A stretch of 16,004 nt of DNA from assembly GCA_003647375.1 (NCBI GenBank), contig QMMS01000075.1:1-16004 (forward strand), written 5' to 3'. Source of the stretch: Deltaproteobacteria bacterium. GTDB taxonomy: Bacteria; Desulfobacterota; Desulfobacteria; Desulfobacterales; B30-G6. The notes below the pieces were generated by a model. The model worked only from the letters and a program-made list of their open reading frames with translations, had not been told where the DNA came from and did not search any database. This document shows, in pieces, positions 7,856-15,135 of this stretch. Position numbers and translations under genes: made by a program. How positions within the stretch are numbered: position 1 is the first letter of the stretch; each line of letters starts with the position of its first letter.

Positions 7856-7861
7856 AAGGAG
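7856..7861 (+). promoter_or_regulatory. Ribosome-binding site that fixes the crotonase start
   Basis: AAGGAG lies 9 bases before the ATG at 7871. An earlier in-frame ATG at 7832 would overlap the end of the QueG-like gene and add 13 polar residues that do not look like any crotonase N-terminus. The ATG at 7871 begins the family-typical MAEKPLLLSIEG and is preferred. Confidence 0.8.
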
Positions 7862-7870
7862 ATCATTATT

Positions 7871-8731
7871 ATGGCCGAAAAACCATTACTTCTATCCATT
7901 GAAGGAGAGACGGCACGCATTACCCTGAACAGACCGGAAGCTCGCAATGCGCTGAGTATTGAACTTTCCGACATGCTGGTCGATGCCATTCAGACCATTA
8001 AAAAATCCACTGAAATAAAATTCGTTGTGATCAAGGGTGCAGGGGATACATTCTGTGCCGGGGATGACATTACCGAAATGGTTAAATGGATTGAGGATGA
8101 ACATGGAAATCCCAACCAGGGAGCAAACGGTGTTCTGCGTCGGGTACGGATTTATCAGGATATGGCAAATTCTATAGAAGAACTCGACAAAATGACGATT
8201 TCGGCGGTTGATGGATTTGCCGTAGGCGGCGGTCTGGAAATTACAATGGCGTGCGATTTTGTCATCGCCACAGAACGGGCTGTCTGGGGAATGCCGGAAG
8301 TGGACAGCGGAATTACCCCGGGCTGGGGAGGTACTACCCGAATGGCAAAATACATCGGTAAGCGGCGCACGAAAGAAATCAACATTATCGGTGCGCTCAT
8401 GCCTGCCGGACGAGCTGTGGAGTGGAATTTGTGGAACCGTGTCGTTCCAAACGACCAGCTTGACGCCGAAGTGGATGCCCTGCTTGAAGTACTCAAGTCC
8501 AAAAACCAGCAGGCATGCCGGCAGCTAAAATATATAGTAAATCGCGGCTGCGAAACCGATCTCTATACCGCCCAGGGATTCGAAATGCTTTCGGCGGGTT
8601 TGAGCGGAGCGGTAAACGGCGCCTGGGAGGTAGCAGACGCCGATCAATTTGCCGGTATTGCCAATTTCACGGATAAAGGCGATTTGTGGAAAAAACGGCG
8701 AGAACTGGCAAAAAATTTCTGGTCTGATTGA
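7871..8731 (+). CDS. Enoyl-CoA hydratase/isomerase (crotonase) family protein
   Basis: 286 residues from the chosen ATG. Crotonase features in order: ARITLNRPEARNALS (15-29); the first oxyanion-hole strand VIKGAGDTFCAGDDI (53-67); AVDGFAVGGGLEITMACDF (112-130), with the second oxyanion Gly and Glu123; and AVWGMPEVDSGITPGWGGT (137-155) with Glu143. Glu123 and Glu143 match the two catalytic glutamates of mitochondrial enoyl-CoA hydratase (E144/E164), so a hydratase reaction on a 2-enoyl-CoA is plausible. The C-terminus (FTDKGDLWKKRRELAKNFWSD) differs from the usual F..KR.P.F ending, so a specialised acyl-CoA substrate is possible, for example in fatty-, dicarboxylic- or aromatic-acid degradation. 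I cannot choose. It starts 31 bases after the QueG-like stop and may share its transcript, but composition and function differ. It converges with an HcaT-like transporter. Confidence 0.93.
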   Translation: MAEKPLLLSIEGETARITLNRPEARNALSIELSDMLVDAIQTIKKSTEIKFVVIKGAGDTFCAGDDITEMVKWIEDEHGNPNQGANGVLRRVRIYQDMANSIEELDKMTISAVDGFAVGGGLEITMACDFVIATERAVWGMPEVDSGITPGWGGTTRMAKYIGKRRTKEINIIGALMPAGRAVEWNLWNRVVPNDQLDAEVDALLEVLKSKNQQACRQLKYIVNRGCETDLYTAQGFEMLSAGLSGAVNGAWEVADADQFAGIANFTDKGDLWKKRRELAKNFWSD

Positions 8732-8759
8732 TTATCATTACTGTCTGTCCATAATCTGA

Positions 8760-8807
8760 CATTTAAGAAATGAAATTGAAAAATAGAAATCCATGCTTTC
8801 TTAAATG
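8760..8807. repeat. 11-bp perfect inverted repeat between convergent genes
   Basis: CATTTAAGAAA (8760-8770) and TTTCTTAAATG (8797-8807) are exact inverted arms around a 26-base AT-rich spacer. They lie between the crotonase stop (8731) and the transporter stop; the right arm covers the transporter's TAA and last codons. It could act as a two-way transcription end or stabilise both 3' ends, but the stem is AT-rich and no long T-tract follows on either strand. Confidence 0.5.
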
Positions 8808-9970
8808 CGATTGTTGTTACCCCTTTCAAAGCCTATCGTATATCCCGCAAATATCAGTCCCGCGGCCATTGAGAGCAGACCGCTGGCGAAAAACATGACC
8901 ACCGCGCTGGTGTGCTCATATAAAAAGCCACTGACAAAAAACCCGGCCATTAGTCCCAGCCCATAAGTCGTCGCATTATTCACCGCCTGGCCAAACGTTT
9001 TTGTGTCATCGGGTGATAGCGAATCCATATAAAGAATACTTGCCATATGGAACAATCCATATGTCACACAATGGGTAATCTGTAGCAGTAAAATCCAATA
9101 TGGGGATATGGCAACACCGGACAAGAACCACCTAATCGTTGCCACCACAAAAGAAAAAATCAGAACATTTTCGTATGACAGTTTATTGAAAATCCACCTT
9201 GAGCGGACCATGACCATTATCTCAGCAATGGAGGCCAACGCCCAGGCCATCCCTATAAACGTGCTGTCATAGCCCAGATTTTCAAGATGTATCGAAAAGA
9301 ATCCATAATAGCTGCCATGGCTCATCAACATCAAAAATGCGCACAATAAAAAAACAACCACGCGTTTTCGAAAGAAAAGGCCGGCGTTTAACTGGAAGTC
9401 GTCCGTCCTGGCCTTACGCGTATGGGGCATTCGCAGGGAAAAACCGGTCTGGAGAATAGACCCAATAAAAACAACCATCAGAATGATTCGGATCGAAAGC
9501 GCATCAATGAGATAGCCCATGAACAGGGCTACGACGATAAAAGCAATGGAACCCCAGGCTCTGATAATACCATAGCTGCTTTTTTCCTTGCCCAGAACCT
9601 CAATGGTCATCGCCTCCAGAAACGATATGATCGGCGCATTAAAAATTGAATAAACACCTGTTATTATCAATACCATTAAAAATTTATCGTGGAAAAAATA
9701 GAATCCCCAGACAATGGTGCCGGCACAACTGCAACCGACAAAAATGGGTTTTCTAATTTGATACCGGTCTGCAATGCCACTCCACAAGATCGCAAAAATT
9801 AACAGAAGAATAGACCGCATGGAAGACAACGCACCGATTTGAATACCGCTAAATCCGAGGTGATGGCAGTATAAGTTGAAATAGGGCAGGAAAACACCTA
9901 AAACCGCAAAGTAGATGAAATACTGCAGAGAAATGGTCCCTCTGCGAGAATCCTTTTGGTAATCTGCCAT
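8801..9970 (-). CDS. MFS transporter of the HcaT/phenylpropionate-permease-like type
   Basis: A 389-residue membrane protein with about 12 TM segments, starting with LQYFIYFAVLGVFLPYFNLY. Sequence style follows the MFS_1_like/HcaT branch: an N-terminal YF.YF...G.FLP.., an acidic/basic TM2-3 loop (SGIADRYQIRKPIF), RAWGSIAFI in TM5, a central cytoplasmic loop (MPHTRKARTDDFQ), HGSYYGFFSIHLENLGY in TM7, and IRWFLSG in the second half. These echo E. coli HcaT (HAAYYGF, RWGIMG) as I remember it. HcaT is a putative 3-phenylpropionate/H+ symporter, but this branch is substrate-diverse, so import of an aromatic acid is only a possibility. The start is ATG at 9970; a GTG directly before it (9973) is an alternative, and neither has a strong ribosome-binding site. 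Divergent from hsp20 (196-bp gap) and convergent with the crotonase. Confidence 0.9.
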   Translation of the reverse strand: MADYQKDSRRGTISLQYFIYFAVLGVFLPYFNLYCHHLGFSGIQIGALSSMRSILLLIFAILWSGIADRYQIRKPIFVGCSCAGTIVWGFYFFHDKFLMVLIITGVYSIFNAPIISFLEAMTIEVLGKEKSSYGIIRAWGSIAFIVVALFMGYLIDALSIRIILMVVFIGSILQTGFSLRMPHTRKARTDDFQLNAGLFFRKRVVVFLLCAFLMLMSHGSYYGFFSIHLENLGYDSTFIGMAWALASIAEIMVMVRSRWIFNKLSYENVLIFSFVVATIRWFLSGVAISPYWILLLQITHCVTYGLFHMASILYMDSLSPDDTKTFGQAVNNATTYGLGLMAGFFVSGFLYEHTSAVVMFFASGLLSMAAGLIFAGYTIGFERGNNNRI

Positions 9971-10169
9971 CACACAATCATAGGTAACTAACTCATAAAG
10001 CGCAAATTCTATCTTTACTTTACAAATATCCGGGTTACTGTTAATTATATAAGCTATTAAACCAAATCTGAGCGGTTTGACTTCCGGGAGTGTTCAATTC
10101 CCAAATATTTTATAGGAAACGCTCATCTTAGGGAAAAGCCGCCTTGCAAACGGTAAACAGGAGCCGGAT

Positions 10170-10583
10170 ATGGACTATATAAAAATACGCTTTTGTAATG
10201 ATGTTGATAAGCTTCATTCAAAAATCGAGAGATCTATCGAAGATGTTTTTCGCTCCATGAATCCTACATTTTCCCTTAATGAACGCACCTGGTATCCCCA
10301 GATTGATATCTACGAAACCGAAGAAGAAATTATTGTTCGAGCTGAGGTCGCGGGCGTTGATATAGAAAACCTGGCCGTAGAGGTCAGTCACAGGGCCATA
10401 AAACTTACGGGGAAACGCTCGGAGCTCCCGCGTATTGACAACGCCACTTACCGTCTTGCAGAAATTCAGTACGGTAGTTTTGAAAGAGTGCTTTATCTCC
10501 CGGTACCCATCGACACTGAAATTGTATCAACATCTTATACCAATGGTTTTCTGGAAGTTCGAATGGTCAAACTGGAGGGTTAA
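10170..10583 (+). CDS. Small heat-shock protein (Hsp20/alpha-crystallin family)
   Basis: 137 residues. An N-terminal arm (1-40, including RSIEDVFRSMNPTFS) precedes an alpha-crystallin domain (about 41-134): WYPQIDIYETEEEIIVRAEVAGVDIENL, IKLTGKR, YGSFERVLYLPVPID and TNGFLEVRMVK. The hallmark A-x-x-x-NGxL is present as the variant TSYTNGFLEV (121-130). Odd: the protein ends seven residues after FLEV (RMVKLEG) and lacks the C-terminal I-x-I/V tail that many sHSPs use to join dimers into large oligomers, so it may stay a dimer or small oligomer. Known role: ATP-independent holdase that keeps unfolded proteins soluble. Lon begins 2 bases after its stop, making an sHSP-protease operon. GGAG at 10161-10164 (spacer 5) precedes the ATG. 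I looked for CIRCE and sigma-32 sites upstream and found none convincing. Confidence 0.94.
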   Translation: MDYIKIRFCNDVDKLHSKIERSIEDVFRSMNPTFSLNERTWYPQIDIYETEEEIIVRAEVAGVDIENLAVEVSHRAIKLTGKRSELPRIDNATYRLAEIQYGSFERVLYLPVPIDTEIVSTSYTNGFLEVRMVKLEG

Positions 10584-10585
10584 TA

Positions 10586-12931
10586 ATGACTGACCAAAAA
10601 CCAAACCTTGACGTCGATCTAAAAGGGCTCCCTGAGCAGTTGCCGATTCTGCCGTTATTCGACACCGTTCTTTTCCCGAAAATGGTCCTGCCCCTGGTGG
10701 TTATGCAGGAAGAATCGGTTCAATTGATCGATGAAGCCATGTCAAACAATCGTATCATTGGCCTTTTGGTATCAAAAACCCCTCCCGGGGAAGAAAACTC
10801 TTCCACGGAGAACCTATACAGTATCGGTACCAGCGCCCTCATTCTCAAAATGGCAAAAACAGAAGACAATAAATCTCAGATTCTCGTGCAGGGGCTCGGC
10901 CGTTTTAAGATAAAAACTTACCTGGAAGATAAGCCCTACTTGATGGGAAAGTTAGAGCATCTCCTGGAAAAAGAAACCGACGACACGCAAACCGAAGCAT
11001 TGATGACCAATATCATCAATCTCTTTACAAAAGTAGTCGAACTCTCGCCGGCTCTTCCCCAGGAAATCAGCGCCATGGCAAAATCGATTCAAGAACCGGG
11101 TATTTTATCAAACATGGTAACCTCCAGCATCAATGCCTCTGTCGAAGAAAAACAGACAGTTCTTGAAATCGACGATGTCAAAAAACGCTTAAAGAACGTT
11201 ACCAGGCTGATTAACCATCAATTGGAAATTCTTGAGCTTGGGAATAAAATACAGTCCCAGGTTAAGGTCGACATGGATAAAAGCCAAAGACAGTATTATC
11301 TACGACAGCAGCTAAAAGCCATCAAAGAAGAATTGGGTGAACAAGATGATTCTAAGGTTGAAGTCGAAGAATATCAGACGAAGATATTGGAAAAGGGTCT
11401 TCCTGATGAAGCAAAAAAGGAGGCCGAGCGAGAACTCAAACGATTGTCCAGGATGCACCCTTCATCGGCCGAGTACACGGTAGCCTCCACCTATCTCGAC
11501 TGGATGACATCCCTGCCATGGCAAGAGAGCACCAAAGATAATCTGAATATAAAAAAAGCGCGCAAGATCCTTGATGAAGATCATTTCGGATTGGAAAAAG
11601 CCAAGAATCGTATCATCGAATATTTGGCCGTCCGTAAACTAAAGCCTGACTCCAAGGGTCCCATACTTTGTTTTTCCGGCCCGCCGGGAACCGGAAAAAC
11701 ATCTCTGGGCAACTCTATTGCCAAATCTTTGGGGCGCAAGTTCATCCGTCTTTCTTTGGGTGGAGTTCGGGATGAAGCGGAGATCCGGGGACACCGCCGA
11801 ACCTATATCGGTGCCCTGCCAGGTCGAATTATTCAAGGCATCCGAAGAGCAGGCTCTAACAATCCGGTCTTTATGCTGGATGAAATTGACAAGGTCGGGA
11901 GTGATTTTCGCGGCGACCCTTCATCGGCGTTGCTGGAGGTGCTTGATCCGGAGCAAAATTTTTCTTTTTCAGATCATTACCTTGATGTTCCATTTGACCT
12001 GTCCAGCGTTATGTTCATCACTACAGCCAATATCCTCGACACCGTCCCACCGGCGTTACGGGATAGAATGGAAGTCCTTCAACTTCTTGGATACACCCTG
12101 GATGAAAAAACAAAGATTGCAAATAGACACCTTATTCCCAGACAACGAAGAGAGCATGGCCTAAAGTCAGATCAGATCTCCTTTACCAAGGGTGCTGTCA
12201 AGCTGATTGCCACCGGATATACAAGAGAGGCTGGGCTGAGAAATCTTGAGCGGGAAATTGCCACCATCTGCCGGGGCGTAGCCAGCAAAATTGCAGAGGG
12301 AGAGAGCCGGCCCGCCTCTATTAAAGTCGTCAACATTCCAAAATTCCTCGGTCCTGTCCGATTTACTTCAGAGATAAAAGCAAGAATATCGACACCCGGA
12401 ATCGCCATGGGACTGGCATGGACACCGTTCGGTGGCGAGCTACTTTTTATCGAGGCCACTGCCATGAAAGGTCAAAAAGGACTTACACTGACGGGTCAGC
12501 TCGGTGATGTCATGAAGGAATCAGCAACAACAGCCCTGAGTTTTATACGAGCAAATGCCAACTCCCTGGGAATTGAGGAAGACTTTTTTGAAAAAAGTGA
12601 CATTCACATTCATGTTCCGGCAGGCGCCATACCAAAAGATGGCCCTTCCGCAGGCGTAACCATGCTGACCGCCCTGACATCGTTGCTGACGAATAAAATC
12701 ATCCATAAAAACCTTGCCATGACAGGCGAAATTACCCTGCGGGGACAGGTGCTGCCGGTGGGCGGTATCAAGGAAAAGGTTCTGGCCGCGCATAGATCCG
12801 GAATAAAAACGCTGATCATGCCGCTTTCAAATGAAAAAGACCTTGTGGATATTCCAAAAAAAGTTCAAAAGGAAATCCGTTTTCATTTTGTCGATAAAAT
12901 GAAAGATGTATTATCACTATCCATGGAATAA
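10586..12931 (+). CDS. lon: ATP-dependent Lon protease (endopeptidase La)
   Basis: 781 residues, full length for LonA. The N-terminal substrate-binding domain starts LPILPLFDTVLFPKMVLPL (19-37), and a helical linker covers about 195-310, including SQRQYYLRQQLKAIKEELG. The AAA+ module has Walker A GPPGTGKT (365-372), Walker B VFMLDEIDK (428-436), sensor 1 around ITTAN (478-482) and sensor 2 around GYTREAGLRNLER (544-556). The C-terminal protease domain has TGxLGxVMKESA (636-647), Ser688 in KDGPSAG, and Lys731, exactly 43 residues later as in E. coli Lon (S679/K722). All catalytic residues are intact. Role: cytosolic hexamer that unfolds and degrades damaged and short-lived regulatory proteins. 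The GGAGGG 5-10 bases before the ATG lies in the last codons of hsp20, so the two are closely coupled. The rlpA gene starts 6 bases after the stop. Confidence 0.98.
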   Translation: MTDQKPNLDVDLKGLPEQLPILPLFDTVLFPKMVLPLVVMQEESVQLIDEAMSNNRIIGLLVSKTPPGEENSSTENLYSIGTSALILKMAKTEDNKSQILVQGLGRFKIKTYLEDKPYLMGKLEHLLEKETDDTQTEALMTNIINLFTKVVELSPALPQEISAMAKSIQEPGILSNMVTSSINASVEEKQTVLEIDDVKKRLKNVTRLINHQLEILELGNKIQSQVKVDMDKSQRQYYLRQQLKAIKEELGEQDDSKVEVEEYQTKILEKGLPDEAKKEAERELKRLSRMHPSSAEYTVASTYLDWMTSLPWQESTKDNLNIKKARKILDEDHFGLEKAKNRIIEYLAVRKLKPDSKGPILCFSGPPGTGKTSLGNSIAKSLGRKFIRLSLGGVRDEAEIRGHRRTYIGALPGRIIQGIRRAGSNNPVFMLDEIDKVGSDFRGDPSSALLEVLDPEQNFSFSDHYLDVPFDLSSVMFITTANILDTVPPALRDRMEVLQLLGYTLDEKTKIANRHLIPRQRREHGLKSDQISFTKGAVKLIATGYTREAGLRNLEREIATICRGVASKIAEGESRPASIKVVNIPKFLGPVRFTSEIKARISTPGIAMGLAWTPFGGELLFIEATAMKGQKGLTLTGQLGDVMKESATTALSFIRANANSLGIEEDFFEKSDIHIHVPAGAIPKDGPSAGVTMLTALTSLLTNKIIHKNLAMTGEITLRGQVLPVGGIKEKVLAAHRSGIKTLIMPLSNEKDLVDIPKKVQKEIRFHFVDKMKDVLSLSME

Positions 12932-12937
12932 CCGCCT

Positions 12938-13708
12938 ATGTGGGGGAAAAAACACGCATACCGCTTAAAAACAGCCAACCATCTTTTCTGGATAGGATGG
13001 TTGGCCGTTTTTATCGTGACCGGGTGTACCACAACACCAAAGGCACCAACCCAAGCCCCTGGAAAGCCCAAGCCGTATAGAGTTGCCGGCAAGTGGTACC
13101 AGCCGGTATCGCATGCCAAAGGGTTTCAACAGCGTGGTATCGCATCCTGGTATGGCAAGAAATTTCATGGAAGGAAAACATCCAACGGCGAGACCTACGA
13201 TATGTATGCCATGACAGCAGCACATAAGACGCTGCCCCTTGGAACCTATGTACACGTCAAAAATCTCGATAACGGCACCGAGGTCACGGTGAGAATTAAT
13301 GACAGGGGGCCTTTTATACAAGGCCGAATTATCGACCTTTCTTACACGGCAGCTAAAAAAATCGATATCGCAACATCAGGAACGGCACCTGTTGCCATCG
13401 TTGCTTTGGAACCGAAAAATCGACAAACACCCATGAGTAAAGAAAAATCCGAACACAAGCCTGTGGACTACTACAAAGGAAATTTTACATTTCAAATCGG
13501 CGCGTTCAGTGACAAGCAAAACGCCCTTCGATTGAAAGAAAACTTGGATCAAACCTACAAAAACGCACATGTCTCCGAATATGATAATGGGCTGGAAACG
13601 CTTTACCGGGTTCGTGTGGGTAAAACGTCTTCTCTAGAGCAAGCCGTCGAATATGAAAAAGCCCTTATCCATCACGGTTTCAAGGATGTATTTATTGTTG
13701 CAGAATAG
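12938..13708 (+). CDS. rlpA: RlpA-family septal-ring lytic transglycosylase lipoprotein with SPOR domain
   Basis: 256 residues. A hydrophobic segment ends in the lipobox VTGC (Cys30), so it is a lipoprotein; TTTPKAP after the Cys carries no Asp+2 inner-membrane signal, which suggests outer-membrane sorting. The double-psi beta-barrel (about 65-158) has [19 protein letters not shown] and [11 protein letters not shown]...[11 protein letters not shown]. His96 and Asp122 match the catalytic pair of Pseudomonas RlpA (H131/D157) in identity and 26-residue spacing, supporting active cleavage of peptide-stripped (denuded) glycan. A SPOR domain (about 182-254, [21 protein letters not shown]...YRVRVGK) should target it to septal denuded glycan. 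The start has only a weak Shine-Dalgarno, but the ATG is needed to encode the signal peptide. The first codons contain a terminator-like hairpin. Likely co-transcribed with lon. Confidence 0.94.
   Translation: MWGKKHAYRLKTANHLFWIGWLAVFIVTGCTTTPKAPTQAPGKPKPYRVAGKWYQPVSHAKGFQQRGIASWYGKKFHGRKTSNGETYDMYAMTAAHKTLPLGTYVHVKNLDNGTEVTVRINDRGPFIQGRIIDLSYTAAKKIDIATSGTAPVAIVALEPKNRQTPMSKEKSEHKPVDYYKGNFTFQIGAFSDKQNALRLKENLDQTYKNAHVSEYDNGLETLYRVRVGKTSSLEQAVEYEKALIHHGFKDVFIVAE
12969..13014 (+). terminator. Terminator-like hairpin inside the rlpA signal-peptide codons
   Basis: The arms AAACAGCCAACCATC (12969-12983) and GATGGTTGGCCGTTT (12996-13010) pair at 14 of 15 positions around a 12-base loop, and T residues run from 13008 to 13012. 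On the plus strand this has the form of an intrinsic terminator, 38 bases after the lon stop, yet it lies wholly in coding sequence (about residues 11-25 of RlpA). It may end part of the lon transcripts or lower rlpA expression. Function is inferred; the symmetry is directly visible. Confidence 0.5.
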
Positions 13709-13715
13709 GTGAAAC

Positions 13716-13744
13716 AAAAAAACTGTTTTTATGGGCAGAAACAG
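13716..13744 (-). terminator. Probable intrinsic terminator of the DUF1178 gene
   Basis: On the minus strand, about 20 bases after the DUF1178 stop, CTGTTT and AAACAG form a 6-bp stem with a 10-base loop, followed directly by seven T residues. The stem is weak in G-C content, but the T-tract is long and the position is right. It sits between two convergent genes; on the plus strand no T-tract follows, so it would not clearly serve rlpA. Confidence 0.5.
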
Positions 13745-13765
13745 GGTCCTCAACAAGAATTCCAA

Positions 13766-14194
13766 TCAGGAATCTTCTGAATCCGGATCGGCCGGCATGG
13801 CAACCGGTACTTTAAAAAATTGAATGCCTTCTTTTGTTAAAATCTTTTCTTCTTCCTTTGTGCTGACACCTCTGATATTTCGAGATTCTGTAACACCGTA
13901 GTGCATTTTCAGCGCTTCTTTGGTAAATTCACATCCCACATTATCAAAGTTTTTATTTACATAGTCGCTGATTTCGTTACTCATTTTCTTTAAATCGATC
14001 TGCTGGTCCATCGGGTTCGCCAGTGATTGGGAACCTTTGATAGCAAACGTGGAGGGAAGTTTAGAAATAGCGGTACTGCTACATGACGGACACGTAATAA
14101 GCCCTTTCTTTTTTTGAGAATCATAGGCATGGCTGTCTTCGAACCAACCTTCGAAAGCATGCCCTTTCTCACACTGCAGGTCAAATACTATCAT
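13766..14194 (-). CDS. DUF1178 family zinc-ribbon-like protein, function unknown
   Basis: 142 residues matching the DUF1178 pattern: it begins MIVFDLQCEKGHAFEGWFEDS (Cys8, His12), followed by GLITCPSCSSTAISKLPS (Cys35, Cys38), forming a possible zinc ribbon. A variable acidic/lysine-rich middle and the conserved tail NIRGVSTKEEEKILTKEGI (106-124) ending in a short VPVAMP strand complete it. No TM or signal peptide, so cytosolic. Family members are common in Alpha- and Deltaproteobacteria and have no assigned biochemical role; metal binding and nucleic-acid or regulatory work are only guesses. It is a single gene, convergent with rlpA (57 bp apart) and divergent from the SH3 gene (241 bp apart), so it is probably expressed alone. 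The start is the only ATG that includes the conserved N-terminus. Confidence 0.9.
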   Translation of the reverse strand: MIVFDLQCEKGHAFEGWFEDSHAYDSQKKKGLITCPSCSSTAISKLPSTFAIKGSQSLANPMDQQIDLKKMSNEISDYVNKNFDNVGCEFTKEALKMHYGVTESRNIRGVSTKEEEKILTKEGIQFFKVPVAMPADPDSEDS

Positions 14195-14307
14195 GAATGA
14201 AGAAATCCCTTTTACAATACAGTATTTCCGGTTCGTTCTCCGAAAACACTTAACATTAAGATGGACGTATTAAATTATCATATGTCTTGAGGTAATAAAA
14301 GAATTTA

Positions 14308-14336
14308 TTGACAGATCCGATTGTTCAACACAAAAT
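14308..14336 (+). promoter_or_regulatory. Candidate sigma-70-type promoter for the SH3-domain gene
   Basis: A perfect TTGACA (14308-14313), a 17-base spacer and CAAAAT (14331-14336, 4 of 6 matches to TATAAT) lie about 100 bases before the ATG at 14436, in the 241-bp divergent gap. No other pair in the gap is as good. It would give a leader of roughly 90 bases and probably also drive nadB. Confidence 0.4.
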
Positions 14337-14435
14337 AGCCATTAACCGTTAACATAATATCAAAATTAGACTTTACAAGCCGGCAACACTACTCATATTC
14401 TCTATTGTTGCCACTCATTTTGGAGACAACTTCTT

Positions 14436-15098
14436 ATGAAACAATCAATATGTCGTCTACTTATCACGGGAGCCGTCATTCTCTTTTTTACAACCATGGC
14501 ACATGCCGAAACCCGGTATGTGACGGACAAAATGCAAATTACATTTCGAACAGGTCCTGGAAATGATCGAAAAATTTTATCTCTCCTGAACAGCGGTCAA
14601 CCGGTGACATTTCTTCAACCCGAGGGAGAGTGGGCTAAAGTAAGCCTTCAGAGTGGTAGGGAGGGATGGGTTCTCAAGCGATACCTTTCAGCGGAAGTTC
14701 CCTGTCGGATAAGAATCAAAGACGTCAGTCAAGCGCTCGAAGGGTTGAAAACAGAGCTGGAAGCTGTGCAAAGAACCAGCCGACAGCTCGAAACCGACAA
14801 GGTGGGACTTGCGACAGACCTGAAGAAAACCCGACAAGCGTTGGCAAAGACAAAACAGTCTTATGAAAAGCTGAAAAAGGATGCCGCTGGTTTCTTGAAG
14901 CTCAAAACCAGGCATGATAAGACCGTTGAACAACTCTCAACGCAGACCCAGAAGGCCAATAAGCTCGATCAAGAATTGACCGGCACCCTGAAAAAGCAAA
15001 ACATACGGTGGTTCCTTGGCGGCGCCGTGGTTCTCCTGTTTGGCTTCCTCTTGGGATTCAGCTCCAAAAGACAAAAACGTCAATCATCCCTGTTGTGA
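14436..15098 (+). CDS. YgiM-like SH3-domain protein with coiled coil and C-terminal membrane anchor
   Basis: 220 residues in four parts. A signal peptide occupies 1-24 (hydrophobic, ending AHA before ETRYVT). A bacterial SH3 domain follows (about 26-86, with ITFRTGPGNDRKILSLLNSGQPV and EGEWAKVSLQSGREGWVLKRYL), then a long charged coiled coil (about 95-188). One TM helix (about 192-208, WFLGGAVVLLFGFLLGF) precedes a basic cytoplasmic tail. This is the layout of E. coli YgiM and related SH3-domain proteins. The SH3 domain would face the periplasm and probably binds peptidoglycan or a partner, with the coiled coil as spacer; the exact role is unproven. GGAGA (14422-14426) sits 9 bases before the ATG. 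The nadB gene follows after 37 bases and may be in the same operon, though no functional link is evident. Confidence 0.9.
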   Translation: MKQSICRLLITGAVILFFTTMAHAETRYVTDKMQITFRTGPGNDRKILSLLNSGQPVTFLQPEGEWAKVSLQSGREGWVLKRYLSAEVPCRIRIKDVSQALEGLKTELEAVQRTSRQLETDKVGLATDLKKTRQALAKTKQSYEKLKKDAAGFLKLKTRHDKTVEQLSTQTQKANKLDQELTGTLKKQNIRWFLGGAVVLLFGFLLGFSSKRQKRQSSLL

Positions 15099-15104
15099 CA
15101 AATA

Positions 15105-15124
15105 CATATAAAACCATATAAAAA
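15105..15124 (+). repeat. Two tandem 10-bp AT-rich copies before nadB
   Basis: CATATAAAAC is followed at once by CATATAAAAA (9 of 10 identical), in the 37-base gap between the SH3 gene and nadB. Each copy contains a TATAAA that could serve as a -10 element, but no good -35 is seen. It may be chance in an AT-rich gap. Confidence 0.3.
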
Positions 15125-15135
15125 CGAGATGTTGG

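Noticed and set aside
7832..7870. Upstream in-frame start for the crotonase gene
   Set aside because: It would overlap the QueG-like gene and add non-conserved residues; the ATG at 7871 has a strong AAGGAG.
10076..10110. Possible CIRCE or sigma-32 heat-shock promoter before hsp20 (GAGTGTTCAA half-site, TTTGAC...CCCAAATAT)
   Set aside because: The left CIRCE half is absent at the required 9-base spacing, and the sigma-32-like boxes are 18 bases apart with poor matches.
11718..12164. A 148-codon ORF in another frame of lon
   Set aside because: It lies wholly within the conserved AAA+ coding region of Lon and resembles no known protein.
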